Assembly: GCA_035048485.1 (NCBI GenBank)
Contig: CM068585.1
Span: 15,109,501-15,173,500 of the forward strand
Source of the DNA: Pteria penguin
Taxonomy: Eukaryota > Mollusca > Bivalvia > Pterioida > Pteriidae
Direction: 5' to 3'
DNA: 64,000 bases
The notes below the pieces were generated by a model that was not told the origin of the DNA, did not search any database, and worked only from the letters and a program-made list of their open reading frames with translations. A program made the position numbers and the translations under genes. This document shows, one piece after another, positions 14,001 to 29,200 of the stretch (the first letter of the stretch is position 1; each line of letters starts with the position of its first letter).

Positions 14001-17000
14001 AGCTATTTAAATTTCTGTGAAAAACACTCTCACAAGACTGGTGATCATACACTATTGTTTACAGATGATACACAACAATGTGTCATAGGAACTGGTATTC
14101 AACTAGAAATTCAACCAAAAATTACTACAAATATCAATAAAGTAAACTGGATATGTATCAAACCAAAAATAATACAATCTATACCATAACTCAAGCTGGA
14201 TATGACAAACTATTGAGATTTGAACTGCTTCACCCAAAAACTACATCCTATCCCTGACTGCACATTTCTTATAATATTAACAATATTTTAATGAACCATA
14301 ATATAAATGTATGAAATAATATAATGCTAGATGTACGTAAGCATTGCAAGTTCTTTACCTTTTTGATGTCAAGCATTTCATCTTCCACTAGTAGACGAGC
14401 AGCATCACTTTCATGCAGTTTTTGCTATATAATATGACAAAACAAGCATTGAAAAACTAATACATATTTTGCAATTCTAAAGATTAAATTCATTTATTAT
14501 TTTCCTGCAGAAGAGTCTATTTAATCAGGGAAAAAGTCAACACAGTCCCAATTGTATTCATAAATGTTTAAATTCAAACCCAAAACTGCCCACCAGGCCA
14601 ATACATTTCCGTATTTGTAACTTTGTAATCAGTCTTGATGTACTATTTAAGTATATTATTCTTATGATTTTTTTAAAAAAATTATATATGTTATTAGATT
14701 AGTACATAACAACACATTCTTATGATTCTATAAATCATGTCTACGGACATTTATAGCATGTAAATGTATATACCTAGGTAGCCCTGTGGGCTATACATAA
14801 TGCTGGAGCTCAGCATTGCCTCTCTGAAGTCTATAGAAATCTATAGCCTGTAAATGTGAAAGCCTAGGTGGCCCAGTAGGCTATACATATTACTGGAGCT
14901 CAGTATTGCCTCTCTCAAGTCTATGGACATCTATAGCATGTAAATGTGAATGCCTAGGTAGCCCAGTGGGCTATACATAATGTTGGAGCTCAGCATTGCC
15001 TCTCTCATGTCTATAGACATTTATAGCATGTAAATGTGAGTGCCTAGGTAGCCCAGTGGGCTATACATAATGTTGGAACTCAGCATTGCCTCTCTCAAGT
15101 CTATGGACATCTATAGCATGTAAATGTGAATGTCTAGGTAGCCCAGTGGGCTATACATAATGCTGGAACTCAGCATTGCCTCTCTCAAGTCTGATTTTGA
15201 ATCCAGTCTGAACAGGTATGAAGATCTGTAAATAAATCTACTGAAAGTGATTTGATTTCTAAGGTACATTGATTTCCTTTAATACTGTATACTAGCAGCC
15301 ATCTACTTATTTACTTAGTTTCTTTACTTCCCTTCTTGATGCATGAGATAGTTCTTTTCATCTAATCTGCTACATGTAGCAAGCTTTACACTGCTTGGCA
15401 CCCATCAGCACTACCCACCACTCAATGTGAAATAATTCTGGTGTAGTGTTGAACAATAAACAAACATGTAAAAGTGTACCTTAAGCTTCTGTATTTCCTG
15501 AAGAAGTTGATGTCTTTCTTGAGCCAGACTTTCAATAGTGTCTGTAGGTGTAATGTGTAGCGATTTCTATTTAATGGAAAAAAATGTACATTTACCAAAA
15601 CTACATCTACATGTTTTAAATATATACATGTAATGACGTTAACAAGTAATGACAGTAAGTATGATACTGGCAGTGAGCAAATCTATTGACAGTTAATAAC
15701 CCAACTGACAATTCAATGCTACTGTACAGGAAATGTTTAATATTACTAGGGATTTTTAAGAGTATTCTACTCCAGGCTCAGGGTCAAGTGAAATAGGGAA
15801 AATATGTGGCATTTTGATGAAACTGAAAATTTTCGGTTTTGATTCTTTTAAACTGTCGAAATATTTCGTAGATGCAGAAAGAAATAGAATGTAAATAATC
15901 CTTTGAGTGAGTCATCTTGATAAAGGCCATTGGCCGAAACGTTGAATAAAGAGCTTCAACTAACAGTTGATTCTTTTAAACAATGTTATTTAGACAGTTT
16001 AAATCTGCTACATGTCATATGACTTAAAATACAAGAAATATAAAAGAAAAGATAGTTTTGGTTCTCCTTCAATTATCTCAGGGAGGGTGTGCACAAGACA
16101 TGTTGCCTTTTAAGTTATTTGGGGATGGAGACTTGAATTTCTACTACCGTATTTACTTGAATATAATACGCACCCGAGTATAATATGCACCCCCCAAAAT
16201 GACCTCGAAAATCATGAAAAAACGTCTAACTCCGTGTATAATACGCAAGGGAAAAATCCAAAACAAGATGTCAATTTCGTATTGAAACAGCAAGACCGCG
16301 AGCTGAATTTGCTTTGCCGTATACCTTTTACAGTGTAATCGCGTAACGTTTATTATTATCAAAAGCGGCACAGAACGACCTGCCTTTATTCATTGTGTAA
16401 TATCAACGCTTTTCTCTCTTTCATTTCATTTGCAATCAAACTCGCATAACGATCGCTTCATCGTGCGTGTCTAATATACTATCAGGGACGCAGATATATA
16501 TGTCCCTGATACTATGTATACTTTATACGGAGATCGCAAATGTTTGTGAAGACAAAATATATTAAAAAAAACCCCAATGAATGAATGTTATCCAAAACTG
16601 TCGATGCTCGTGCCGTTACGGTCAAGTAGTTTCACTTGTTGCGTAACTATCGACTAACCAATTAAGGATAAATCATTATATCACCCGTACAATCTGCTAA
16701 TCAGAAACCATTGCTAAATAACACGGCACAAGTATTCTGCCACATTGCAGACTTTACTCCTTTTATCGCCTTGGGCATTTACTACGGGAAGCAGGCAGTA
16801 TACAGACAATAGATAATATCTCACACCTCGTGGGCTTGATTGACGGCTTTAACTTTAACGGACACACGCACTCCTCTAAATCCGCCACTGAAGCTTAAAA
16901 GCGTGGAAAAAAGTTCCAGATTTCTAACCCTATGTATAATACGCAGTGAGAAAATGAGGGGTCAAATTGGCGAAAAAAGTGCGTATTATATTCGAGTAAA

Positions 17001-19075
17001 TACGGTACTACAAATATAGCCAGCAGTAGACTTGGACAAGGGAAATCCTAAAATGCCCCATCCTGGTTACTGGTAGAACGACATGTATCCGAACTACTTG
17101 GTTCAGAGTCAGAGCTAGACAGGTATTTCTTCTTCAAGAAGGAGTCTACCTTCTTTAAGGGAGATATACTTCCTTTAATTAGTTTAAGTAATATTTGTTA
17201 TTGTTGGAGGTCATCATCGCTCAAAGACAAAGTCCTCTCAATCACACACTGGGAATGTGAATTTGAGAAGTAAAATGTAAACCACAGTCAAATATTCAAA
17301 TTTCATCTTTCTTGTATCGTATTTTCTGTGTTGCTGTCTTGCTTTTTTAGATGAACTATGAAATCTTTTTTTTCTGAGTTCCAATCTGGGAATTTTTGTA
17401 CATTTCTTGGGAAAATATAAGCCATTTATGCGTTGGGAATGAGGTTGATAACTGGCCCCAAAAACAGCCTTGAAAAATCCCTGATAAAATCCCAGATTAC
17501 TATTAGTGACAACTAACAAAGTAGTGATGGTGTTACTGACAGTGAAAAACAATTATAAGTAATGATGTTGAGTGACATTATCAAAGGTGACGGTCTGTGT
17601 AAAATAGGTAATGATTAAATATTAACATTACACTCTGAATCAGGATCAACAGTTTGATACACGTGTGATACTTACGCTGGGTCTAAATGATGGAGGCTCT
17701 AACATGTCTTTTATGTCACTGGCTGCAAACAACATGGCACGAGGATCGATATTTTTATCTATCAATTCTTGCTTAAAGATATCCCGTGCATGGGCAACAA
17801 AATCTGCAAAGTAGTATACAACAAATTTTTAAATTTAATAAATACACATTCAAAATATCTACAGTAAATGCATATGCAACATATGGCAATTCATAAAGTT
17901 TTATTCACTTTCATTGATAAAATTACCTTTTGTAATAATATACACACAATGGATTTTACCTCCATAATTAACTGTTCCTGCTGAATCAACCTTCATTCTT
18001 TGTCTGAGTTCAGCTTCCTGTTCATGTGTAGGATTTAGACCAAGGTAACGTAAAGCCTGTAAGCGTATAATTATTACAATAAGGTAATTAATATGTTTGT
18101 CTGATAGTCTTCATTTATACTTCATACTCATCGTATACTTCCAATACCCCTTTGTTATAAAGAACACAAACAGATTCAATGTACATCTATCATGACAAAT
18201 ATCAGTCAACTTTATATTTTTCATAATACTTACAGATCTTCTAATCCATGTTTTTATTAATACATGTGTACCTAAATATCAAACTGCTGAAAATCAATTA
18301 AATGGACAAACTACAAAATAAATAGCTATTAATAAGCAGGCACTCAAAGTCATTTAATTGAACATTTTTAAATGCTCACCACTTCAAGTTTTTGAATCTT
18401 CAGTCGGACAGTTGGATCAAGAGAAAGCTTCCGTGTCTTATGAATTACATTGGGCCTATTTGGTCTAGGAAGACTTTGTGAGCTGAAAACTGAGTTGTTA
18501 TAGCCAGACACAAAGCTAAAATCCTGTACGGGAGAGAGGGTAGTCATTGGAGACAGACTATGCATTCGCTGATCCCTTATTGTACCTGTTTACAAAAAAA
18601 TATGACAACCTGGCTTTACACATTGAATACTCATAGGATCAGTATAGAAATTATTTTCATCTGACATTTTATTCTATTTCATTGAATCTTATTACATGTA
18701 TTTCTACTAATAGATAATAAATATAAGAATTCTGTTTTCACTGGAATTTTAGTTTAAAGTGCAAAAAATTAATAAAGAGGGATAATGATAAGAAAACATG
18801 AAACATTCCGGTTGATATACTGATTTATCATTAGTAAAAACTAATGCACATCACATCTGAAACCAATTTTACTATAATCATGGGTATTTACTGGTATACT
18901 GTAAGACCCACTAATGTGCATTCTTTGATCATTCACAACTTCACAAAAATGTACATTTCATTTCTTTTAGCATTTTTACTATGAACTGTAGTAACATGTT
19001 AGCAATTTTATGGTAATCACATATATCCTTTGTTCCTATTAACAGATTTTACTATAAACTCTACTAACAATATAT

Positions 19076-19157
<82 letters not shown>

Positions 19158-22100
19158 TATATGTTTTACTTACCACCTGATTGTGGAGTGGACGACATAC
19201 TTGGTATCATACCCTTGCCATAAAGGTGTTGTGGACGGGATGGCCGGGACTGAGAAGGTCTACCATTAGTCATAACAGGCATAGTCTTACCATTGTAAAG
19301 GGTCTCATCATTCAGCATAGAATTGCTAACATGACCATTTGGCACTACATGTTCATCTAGAGAAAACTGTAATATACAAGATATATACAAATTAGAAATT
19401 TGGAAATAAAATTAATAAAGTTGTTTATAGAGTGTACAGTAAAATTTTGTTTTAGACAAGCAGTTTCAATGAAACGCTATACCTAACAAATGCTTTTAAT
19501 ACCAGTTTTACAATTTACTTTTCTTTTTGCATTGTCACGGATAAATGCATATCTAGGCAAATCCTTTTCTAGCTCAAAGGAGACTTAGGCTTTAGATGAC
19601 AGAGTTTAACATGAGATCCAATACTCTCAACCAATTATGATAAAATTCTCAATATTCCTGCAATAAACAGCATTTTTCTAGTAAATTCATAATTAGTTTT
19701 TCATTCTTAATGGCCCTTCTGAAGTTTTAATTGCAAGTGACCCATCCAATGCAAAACCTTATTGGATGTAGTAAAGAATCAGCAGTACATGATCTACTAA
19801 GTTTGTGTATCGGTTTTTACGTTCATGTTTGTATAACAGTAAAAGAAACAGTAATATTTCAAATAATTTGGTTTGAAAACAAGATGTGTTTGTGAAACAT
19901 GAATGCCGTCAGTGGCAACAACGTCCAAATAAGTCAAATGTATGTCAAAGGTGATGGTCAAGGTCATGAGGTCAATGACCTTAGTGTAATATGAAAAGGT
20001 TTTATAAGTGGAGTATGAATTCCAAATATGAAGTCTCTATTTCTCACGGTTCAAAAGTTATGGCGAAGGTTAAAGCTGACAAGACACAAATAAACAGACA
20101 AACAGACAGACAGGTAAAAAACAATATGCCCCCAATCTATCAATCTGGAGGCATAAAGAAGATAACAAAGACAAAAATAAAGCAAAAATTAACATTGAAC
20201 AAATTCAAATTTATGTGTCATTTTCAGGGTGCATGAACACATATATGGTCAGCTGATGGACCTTAGTAACCACTGACGACAACCTGCATCTTGAACAAGT
20301 GCATAAACAGTAAAATCTCACCAATATACTTTTTATTTATTATCAAGAATATTACCTTCAATAGACACAATTTCAAAAAAGAAAACTGTTAAAAGATTTA
20401 TTTAACAATAACTGTAATATTGTTTTGGATACACAAAAGTAGTTTGAGCAAGTGGGCTTGGCTCCTCAAGATCGTGTGATGAAATTTCTTGTGACAAATA
20501 AAAGATCATTTTTTTCAAACAATCAGAAATACAGACAAAAACAAAATTAAATTGAGAATTTGAAAATAACATTTACATCCTAGATAAAAATGATGGATGT
20601 CAAATGATATCTGACAATATCATGAAAACAGTTATATTCACTAGGCAAATTTTGCCAGGATCAGTAAGATTTGATGATTTTGTTGCAATGTAATTTCATG
20701 AACCTATCTGAACTCATAAATATTAAATTTAGTAGAAAAGAAAGCATTAAATAGGAGTTGTGTAGAAACAAATTTTCATGAGTGTTAAACATTACAGAAC
20801 TTATCAAATTCTAGTATCTAAAATATGTAATCAATCATGCAGACTGTGTCAAGGGTAAATCAATTTTTTAGAAAGTGGTTGTTGATATTTTTCATACTGA
20901 TTACATAAGAAGTAAAATAAGGTAAAGTAATGTGGTACATTGTATCATTATCATCTGTATAATGTTTGCCAGCTATTGATATATTTTTTCTTCTCTTTGT
21001 GCTGATATGTATACGTGTTGACCTTGGGAGTTAAGAATGCAGTCACTGTCACTGAGGCACTCATACAGAGGCAGGATAAAATTTGGTACTTTCTACATGT
21101 ATCGTCAGCTAAGCATATGAACAAGAGGCCCAAGTGGGCCTATATCGCTCACCTGAGTACCTAGATTATCAGTCATGCATGAAGGAAGAATTCATTTATT
21201 TTTGCATTAATGTGACTAAGTCAACACAGATGTTGAAAATATGTCAAATTTTATTTCAGGCTAGAATAAAAAACAACACTTTTTTGCACATCCATTCAGG
21301 TGATTTTGATATTAAGCATTTCCTTTGTCTCTGCAAGAAGTCATTCAGGGCAACAAGTTAGTCATTTTCTTTAGGTGGGGCCTTTTGTTGACTGATTTCA
21401 AGTCTGGGTCATGAACAACAATTGTTTCAAATATTGTCCAGATCTAACTTAAAATTGCCTAATTTCATATGTTGAGTGTTGAGAAACATCTAAAAACTTA
21501 TTTAGATGTGTAAAGAAATGAAAAAAAAATTTTGACCACAGCTGGATTTGAACCGCTACTCTCCATATTTCAATTACCAAGTGGTATATGTACTATTGTG
21601 AGAACTGCTTTTTAGACATGGTGGCATTATCTGTTAACCAATTTGGATGAAATTTACCAAATTGATAGAGGACTTTTAGTACTTCATGTATTCCATGTTT
21701 CATTAAAATCTTTCATGTGGTATAACAGCAGAAGTGAAAAATGTGATTGAATTGTTCCTATAAACCCTCATTTGGAAGTCTTAAAAAATTCATAGAAAAT
21801 CCAAAAATTGAGATATTGACAAAATTCTTTCAAAGTAACAATCCTTACCATAATTATGATCACAATAGTCCATAAGAAATCATCATTATCAATTAACTAG
21901 GAAATATGACACTTTTTTCTGCATTGAATCACCAAGTCCAAAGAAATGTCGAAAAAAATTCTAAAATTTGATTTTGGAAGGGAACCAAAATGACAATACA
22001 TCTTCACTCATCCCTCTAGATCATTTCTATGCATTCTGTTTGTCTCTGTATACAGCCCGTATGAAAAAGAATATTGTTAAACGAGGGAACTCTTTTGTGA

Positions 22101-25100
22101 CCTACTCTTGACTATGGTGGCGCCACCTGTAAAGAGGTCTGGACGAAAACAACAGAATTTGAAGAGGATCATAAGTGACGTATTTCTACCAAGATTTATT
22201 AAAATCCTTCAAACAGTTTTGTAGAAAAAGTTGAAAATGTGAAAAATGGCCAAACACCCCCCCCCCCTCCTTTTTTTTTGGAAGTCTTAAACGTAAAATT
22301 CCTAATTTCATATGTTGAGTGTTGAGAAACATCTAAAAACTTATTTAGATGTGTAAAAAAAAAAAAAAAAATTTTTGACCACAGCTGGATTTGAACCGCT
22401 ACTCTCCATATTTCAATTACCAAGTGGTATATGTACCATTGTGAAACCTACTTTTAGACATGGTGGCATTATCTGTTAACCAATTTGGATGATCCGCACA
22501 AAAAACAAAACCTTTGAAAAGGACTATGAGTACTTGCATCCTACCCAGTTTTATCACAATCCTTCAAGTTGTTCTGTAGATCAAGTTGAAGATATGAAAA
22601 ATTGTCCCCCCCCCCCCCCCCCTTTTCTTGGAAGTCTTAAAAAATTCATAAAAAATTCAAAAATCGAGATATTGAAAAAATTCCTTCGCACCAGCATTCC
22701 TTACCATAGAAATGATTAAATGAAACCAAATGAATGCATCAATGTTTACTAAAAGAAAATAATAACTCTTTAATGCATTAAAATAACAAAGTCCAAAATA
22801 AAAATGAAAAAACGTCAAAAATTTGATTTCGGAATGGAACCAAAAATATCAACACTTCTTCCCATATGCCTCTAAATCATTCCTATGCAGTCGGTTTGTC
22901 GCTGTATGCACCCGATCTGAATAAGAAGTTTGTCAAAGGAGGGTACCCTCTGTGACCTACTTTTGTCTGTGGTGGTGCCACCTGTTCATGGATCCTGACA
23001 AAGATGACCACATTTGTTGGGGACCTTGAGTATTTGATGCATGCCAAGTTTCATTGAATTCCAGCAAGTGGTTCCGAAGAAAAAGTTCAAAATGTGAAAT
23101 GTTTACACCAATTATCCCACCCCCCTTTTTCTTGAAAGTCTTAAAAAATTCATAAAAAATCCAAAACATAAAATATTGAAAAATTTTCTTCGCAGTAGTA
23201 TTTCTTACCATCAAAATGATCAAATTAAACCAAATTAATGCATCAATGTTTACTAAAAGAAAAAAATACCTCTTTTCTGCATTAAAACTACCAAGTACAA
23301 AAAAACGTCAAAAAAACGTAAAAAATTTGATTTTGGAACGGAACCAAAAATAACAACACTTCTTTACACATCCCTCTAGATCATTCCTATGCATTCGGTT
23401 TGTCTCTGTATGCCCCCGGTCTGAAGAAGAAGTTTGTCAAAGGAGGGTACCCTCTTTGACCTACTTTTGCCTGTGGTGGCGCCACCTGTTGATGAATCCG
23501 GACGAAAAACAACAACACTTGTAGGGGACCATGAGTACTACATGCTTATCAAGTTTCATCAAATTCTGTTCAGTGGTTCTGGAGAAGAAGTCGAAAATGT
23601 GAAAAGTTAACGACGGACGGACGACGGACGGTGATTGATCACAATAGCTCACTTGAGCCTTTGGCTCAGGTGAGCTAAAAACCATAACTTAAATCCCTAA
23701 ATAAATTTTTCACAATAAGTCAATAGAGATTCTATCAAATTTTCATTTCTTATGTTTTTCAGAAAATGTCACCAAATTGAACCTTTAACAGCACAAAGAA
23801 GAAGTTGGCATTCTGAGGTTGCCAACACAAGACTTTGTAGAAGCGTAAATTGGGTTTAAATCCAATCCTACCTTCACTTTCCATTACCCATGCATTTGGC
23901 AATATCTATCAATTATGTACAAATATATTAAAGTATTCTTTTGTACACATGTAGTATGTTGATTTATTATCATGCTAATGACATTATGTCAAAAGAGAAG
24001 ATGCCATTTCTTTGGCAGGGGACTGTACAAATTTTCCAAATAAATACTTATCATGTATTTCTTCTTACTTTAAAAGTTGTTGCACTTATCTATCATTGTT
24101 CATTGAAGGAGTATTTGTTGACAGTGGGTCAAATTAATTCCAAGAGTTGATGCGATTATGTAATATACATATAAGCTTACCTGTGGTGATGTATGACCTG
24201 GCCTAGGGGAATGCCTTGGACTCTGATCCAAATTCTCCATACTATTGGTATTTACACCTTTAGCTATCGAATAGCTATCCTTGCCTATAGAAGAAGAATC
24301 GGATACCTTCATAAACAAAGATTACCTCAAAAAGCATACTTCTACTGTTTTAAATCATCTGATTTGATCTCTCAGGTTAAAATATATTTTTTTTAACAAA
24401 ACAATATCTAGTTTCTTAGAATTCAAAATAAGTTTTGGTAGATACATGTATATGATTCAAACAGCGAATCTAATATATAGTCCATGGTCTTGATGTAAAT
24501 CAAAAACTAACCAAGTCCTGATGGAGTTACTGTTCTTGATTGTTGAAAACCTGAAGGAGTTGTGGTTCTTGATTGTTGTAGTTCTGCAGGAATTGGTGTA
24601 CATGGATAACTGATTCCATTTTGTTTTTCCAAGATGTCCATAAATTCATATCTAGTAACAAAAGAATTTACTTCTGACCATGCTTTAATACATGTATAAT
24701 TCAACTATTATTTCTTATGAGTATAACTATATCAAAACATCATACTCATTGATAAACTTAAGATTTATAGAAGGGAAGGATTTAAAATAAATGTGTGTGT
24801 ACATATGAAATTTTTATTCTTTCAATCTTTGAAACACAACTATACATTTACAAGAGATATGCCTTCATACACTCCATCAGATAATTTTTTCCTATGCTTT
24901 TTCTTAACTGTCCCCTATTTGCTCAACCCCATGCACAGACATTTTTTTACCCTGCCCATTTTCCTCTCACCTTTAAGTCAAACCCCAAATTTGAAACTAA
25001 AGTGCAAAAACTACAAATAATACCAGAGTATCCCTTTATATTCCATCATCATATCATTTGTCTTTATAATAAGAGTAAAGTGAACAAATATATGCAGAAT

Positions 25101-26256
25101 GATGGACAAACAGACAAATGTCATGGGGAGACCATAAATGTCCCACATTAAAAGCAAACATATGAAAAGATTATATACATGTATATATTTACCACAGGCA
25201 GAAAAAAAAATACAAAATGAGTAGTATTAAATTAATGATTGACTCCAAATAGTTCTTACAAAAAAACTAATAATCATTTCTCAAGAAAATCAAAAAAATA
25301 ATATTTCACACAAGTTCATGTCAATGGATAGCACAAAGTCCCAAAATGGAATAAATGTCACAAAAAATGCAAAAACACCAAAAATGTTCAAAAATGGCAT
25401 CAAAGAGATGAAAATGGAAGGTCAGAGTCCTTTTGCTAGATTTATACATTTTCTGAAGACAAAAATCAGCAAATCTAAAATTAGTATGTTGTTATTTTTA
25501 TCTATTGATAATTTCCATACTTGGCTTGTTGATCCCTAGTGACCACCATCTCTACATGATTTGTAGCTGACGCTTGCCGAAGAATAGACACAGCCCTGTC
25601 AAGTAGTCAAGTAAATAAAACTTTTTTGAGCAACTATCTTCAAATATTAAATATATAACAAACTTTATTAATAGGAAGTCTCTTATAACAATATTTTCCA
25701 TTTTACAATTGTCATTTTTTCAAGTACCAAAGAAAAATATGAAAGAAATGGTAATTATAAATTTATTTAAGGAATTAACAAACCCGCCTATGAGATGTAG
25801 TAGTGTTTTTTACCTTTCATTTGTGACTCCTTCAAAGCTTTCTCCATTCACTTCCAGTATTTGGTCCCCTTGCTGCATATGACCTTCGAAGTACATTACA
25901 TGTTTACACAATTTTTTTTTTTTTTTTTTTAAAGTACATTACATCACCTATACCATTGATTTTGTATCAGATTTATGTATCAGATAAAAATTGAATTTTT
26001 TAAGACTTCAATTTTCGATAATTGTTGAATTCTGTATGTTTTACTCATTAAGAAGTTTAAAAATGATAATACTGGCATTATACCTTCAGACAAACCCCGA
26101 AATATTTTTACAGCAATAATATACTATGACACAATCAATGCTTACCATCAATATCTGCGAGTCCGCCAGGCAGAATTCTTTTAATGAAAATACCATACTC
26201 CTCTCTTCCATCCCGACTGCAACCCCCACAGATTTTGATACCTTATAATGATAAAA

Positions 26257-26287
<31 letters not shown>

Positions 26288-29200
26288 TATATATGATACA
26301 AACATGTTTTAGGCAGTTTCAAATGTTTTCGTTAAACAATTATGGAGTCAAAAATTCCTATGGAAACTTCATTTTTGAATCATCAATCTCCTGGGTTTTA
26401 GAGCACTTTCCATAGAATTGGATGATTAACTCTATGTCAGATACCGTCCCAAATGGGAGGTAATTCTGTGTAACAAGGAGACTGAATATTTTAACATACA
26501 GTCAAACTTCCATATCCATTGATATATTTGCCAGAGCTTTCCCTTCATTGATTGATTGCAGACAATTACCTTGTTTTAATAATTAATAATTATTTCTAAG
26601 ATTCACACTTCGAAAAAGAAACTCATACAAAATTTTCAAATTTTTGTAGATATCTGTTAAAATATTATCAACACAGAGTGTGATTAGACTGAAATAAAAG
26701 AATGATGTACATGTACTATATCATGCATGTTTCTGTTAATCAAAAAGTTTCAAATAATAATAATTACACATGCCTTACACATATTTTCAAGAACATATCT
26801 TCAATTTATGGCAATAAAGTCAAAACGTGGATATTTTGAAATACTACCTTTCTCTCAAAATATATTCCACTTCAAGATATCAAAGTTTGACTGCATTGTT
26901 ACATCAGTTAAATTTTCTCATTACTTATTATATGAAATGCTACCTCACAGTTCCTCACTAAAGTAAAGATCAGACACAATTGCATTCTCATTACTTCATC
27001 TATATTCTCAAAACTTCACGTAAAAATTTACACTTCTGGCTACTTCAACCTTTAAGTAATTAAACAAAACTGCTAATAGCAGCTTTCAAACATTTTCTAA
27101 ACTTGTTCAGTTTTCAATACAGATTCTTGAATTTTTGCTGTCTTGGATTTCGTGAACAACCTGAGCTTTTACTTCAACACACCAGCACATCAATTACCCT
27201 ATTTTACTATATACATGTATATGCTTCAGATTACTGCAAATTGTTGCATCAATTTCTCCTCATATAAATTAAACCCTTTTACCATTGGACTATAATACAG
27301 ATATTCCATTAACCCAAAAGTACAGTGATGCTCCGTTTATCCAGAAACATTTGTTCCCGGCCAATTTGTCCGGATAAACGGATTTTCCAGATTACCAGAC
27401 TATAGAACCGGTACATTAGATGTTAAAGAATCTTATTTCTTCATGAAAGAAGGGTATATACAGTACAAGATAAAACACAAGTAATAATCCTTATATGCGT
27501 TTAATTTGTATACGAAGAAATATATATCTATTATGTATTTAATATATTAACATCTTTCATAAATTGTACATTAATTGCAATTAAACATCTGAAACCTGCA
27601 TGATTTTTCAACTCATTGTACTCTATTTAAATGTTGACAGGCGCCTTTGTATATACCTCACGCTTGACTAATTAATTTCATCTCTCTCGCGATCAGAGTG
27701 TTTATCTAATGTCCTGCTGTGTCATACAAATTTAGAATTGAAAAGAGTTTATGTCCGGATAAATTTATATAATGTTCATGTTTTAAATATAAAAGCTTTC
27801 TATAACTATAAAACAGAAAAATAACTAATAACTAAAAGTTAAAACCTCTCTACAAAATAATGTAATGAGCACTTATTAGTACTAAGTAAGGATACATTAT
27901 CAATGATCGATCTCTGATACAACAGTGACGCTACCTAAAGTTTGGTTACAATTTTAAGTCCAGATATTTAATTAACAATGTAAGCTGCGAAGTCGGCAAT
28001 TTACTTTTATTTACTATTATTCAAGTAACAGTAATCTTCATTTCTGGTGTAAATGTGTATTGACTCATTAAAAAGGAAACATCAATGACCACTAACATAA
28101 CATTTGACTACACCACAAGCGGTCAATTCTTAATTGGATAGGTAATTAATATACCATAGGTAGGTGACCAGGTAAACGCATTGTTTAACTGTTAAACAAA
28201 CAATCAATCAGCGCAGAGAGGAGATAACCAGTGTTGCTTTGTGTATTAATTAAACTGTAGTTATTTGCTACAGCTATGTCCGGAAAGCAAAATTTTGTCC
28301 AGATTATCAGAGCAAATTTCACGTACTTTTGGAATTCCGTACCCATATTTCTGGAACACGGATTTCCAGATTATCGAATCAAATTATCATTTGGGAAATT
28401 TGTTCCCGCACTTTCTTGTCCAGAAAGGGATTTTCCCGATAAGCGGAGCCCAGATTAATAGAACATCACTGTATATGGTTGAAATTTGAAAGTAAATTTA
28501 CATTTATAACTTAGTCAAAAGCATTTATTTATGAAGAGTGTATATGTGAGTATATGTGAGTAATATTGAAGACAAGTGCCAGTCTTACATGGACAGAGGC
28601 TAATTGAAAGTATGTTGCAACTCAAAAATAAACCAACACACAGAAGTTTCATGCCAAGGTCCTCAGCTTTAGAGCAACAATGGATCACAATGTTTTCGAA
28701 ATTTCTTTAGGTTCAAAGTGACCAAATTTCTTTCACTTAATGTAACTCCTACATTCAAAGTGCTAATGCTTCTTACCCAGACCCTTAGAACAACTATCAA
28801 ATTCTATCAATTCTGCCTCTCGTTCTCCATTCTGCTCTTCTGTGTGACTGAAAAAAGGTAAGGTCAAGAAAAATAATTAATTTACCAGAAAAAAAATCAA
28901 TAAACCACACACACAAATTGCTGCACAAAATTTTGAAAAATGACCAATGATTAAATTTATGGTAAGTAGCAAAATTCAGTTACCCATTTTTGAGAGATGT
29001 TGTGAGACTGTTCTGTTGTAATTGACTTAACACCACTGTACCAGACATGACCAAATTACATCTTGCTTAATTCTTCCTGTAAAGATAATTATTTAAGCAT
29101 CTAAATCTTAAATAATGTGTAAAAGACTACCAATGACAAAGAAACAAGATGCTCAAGTGGGCCTTTATCGCTCACCTGAAACATTGAAAACAATGCATAT

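Noticed and set aside
19030..19269. Tyr/Ile-repeat protein
   Set aside because: Translation of a (TA)n microsatellite plus antisense of STXBP4 exon 8.
21134..21361. Conserved 75-residue protein, also at 32072-32299
   Set aside because: Both copies lie at the same place in a repeated non-coding element. Similarity extends equally beyond the frame, and no domain is recognisable.
24285..24306. Earlier acceptor for STXBP4 exon 7 (AAG at about 24306)
   Set aside because: It gives a phase conflict with exon 6 and an early stop; the acceptor at 24285-24287 fits.
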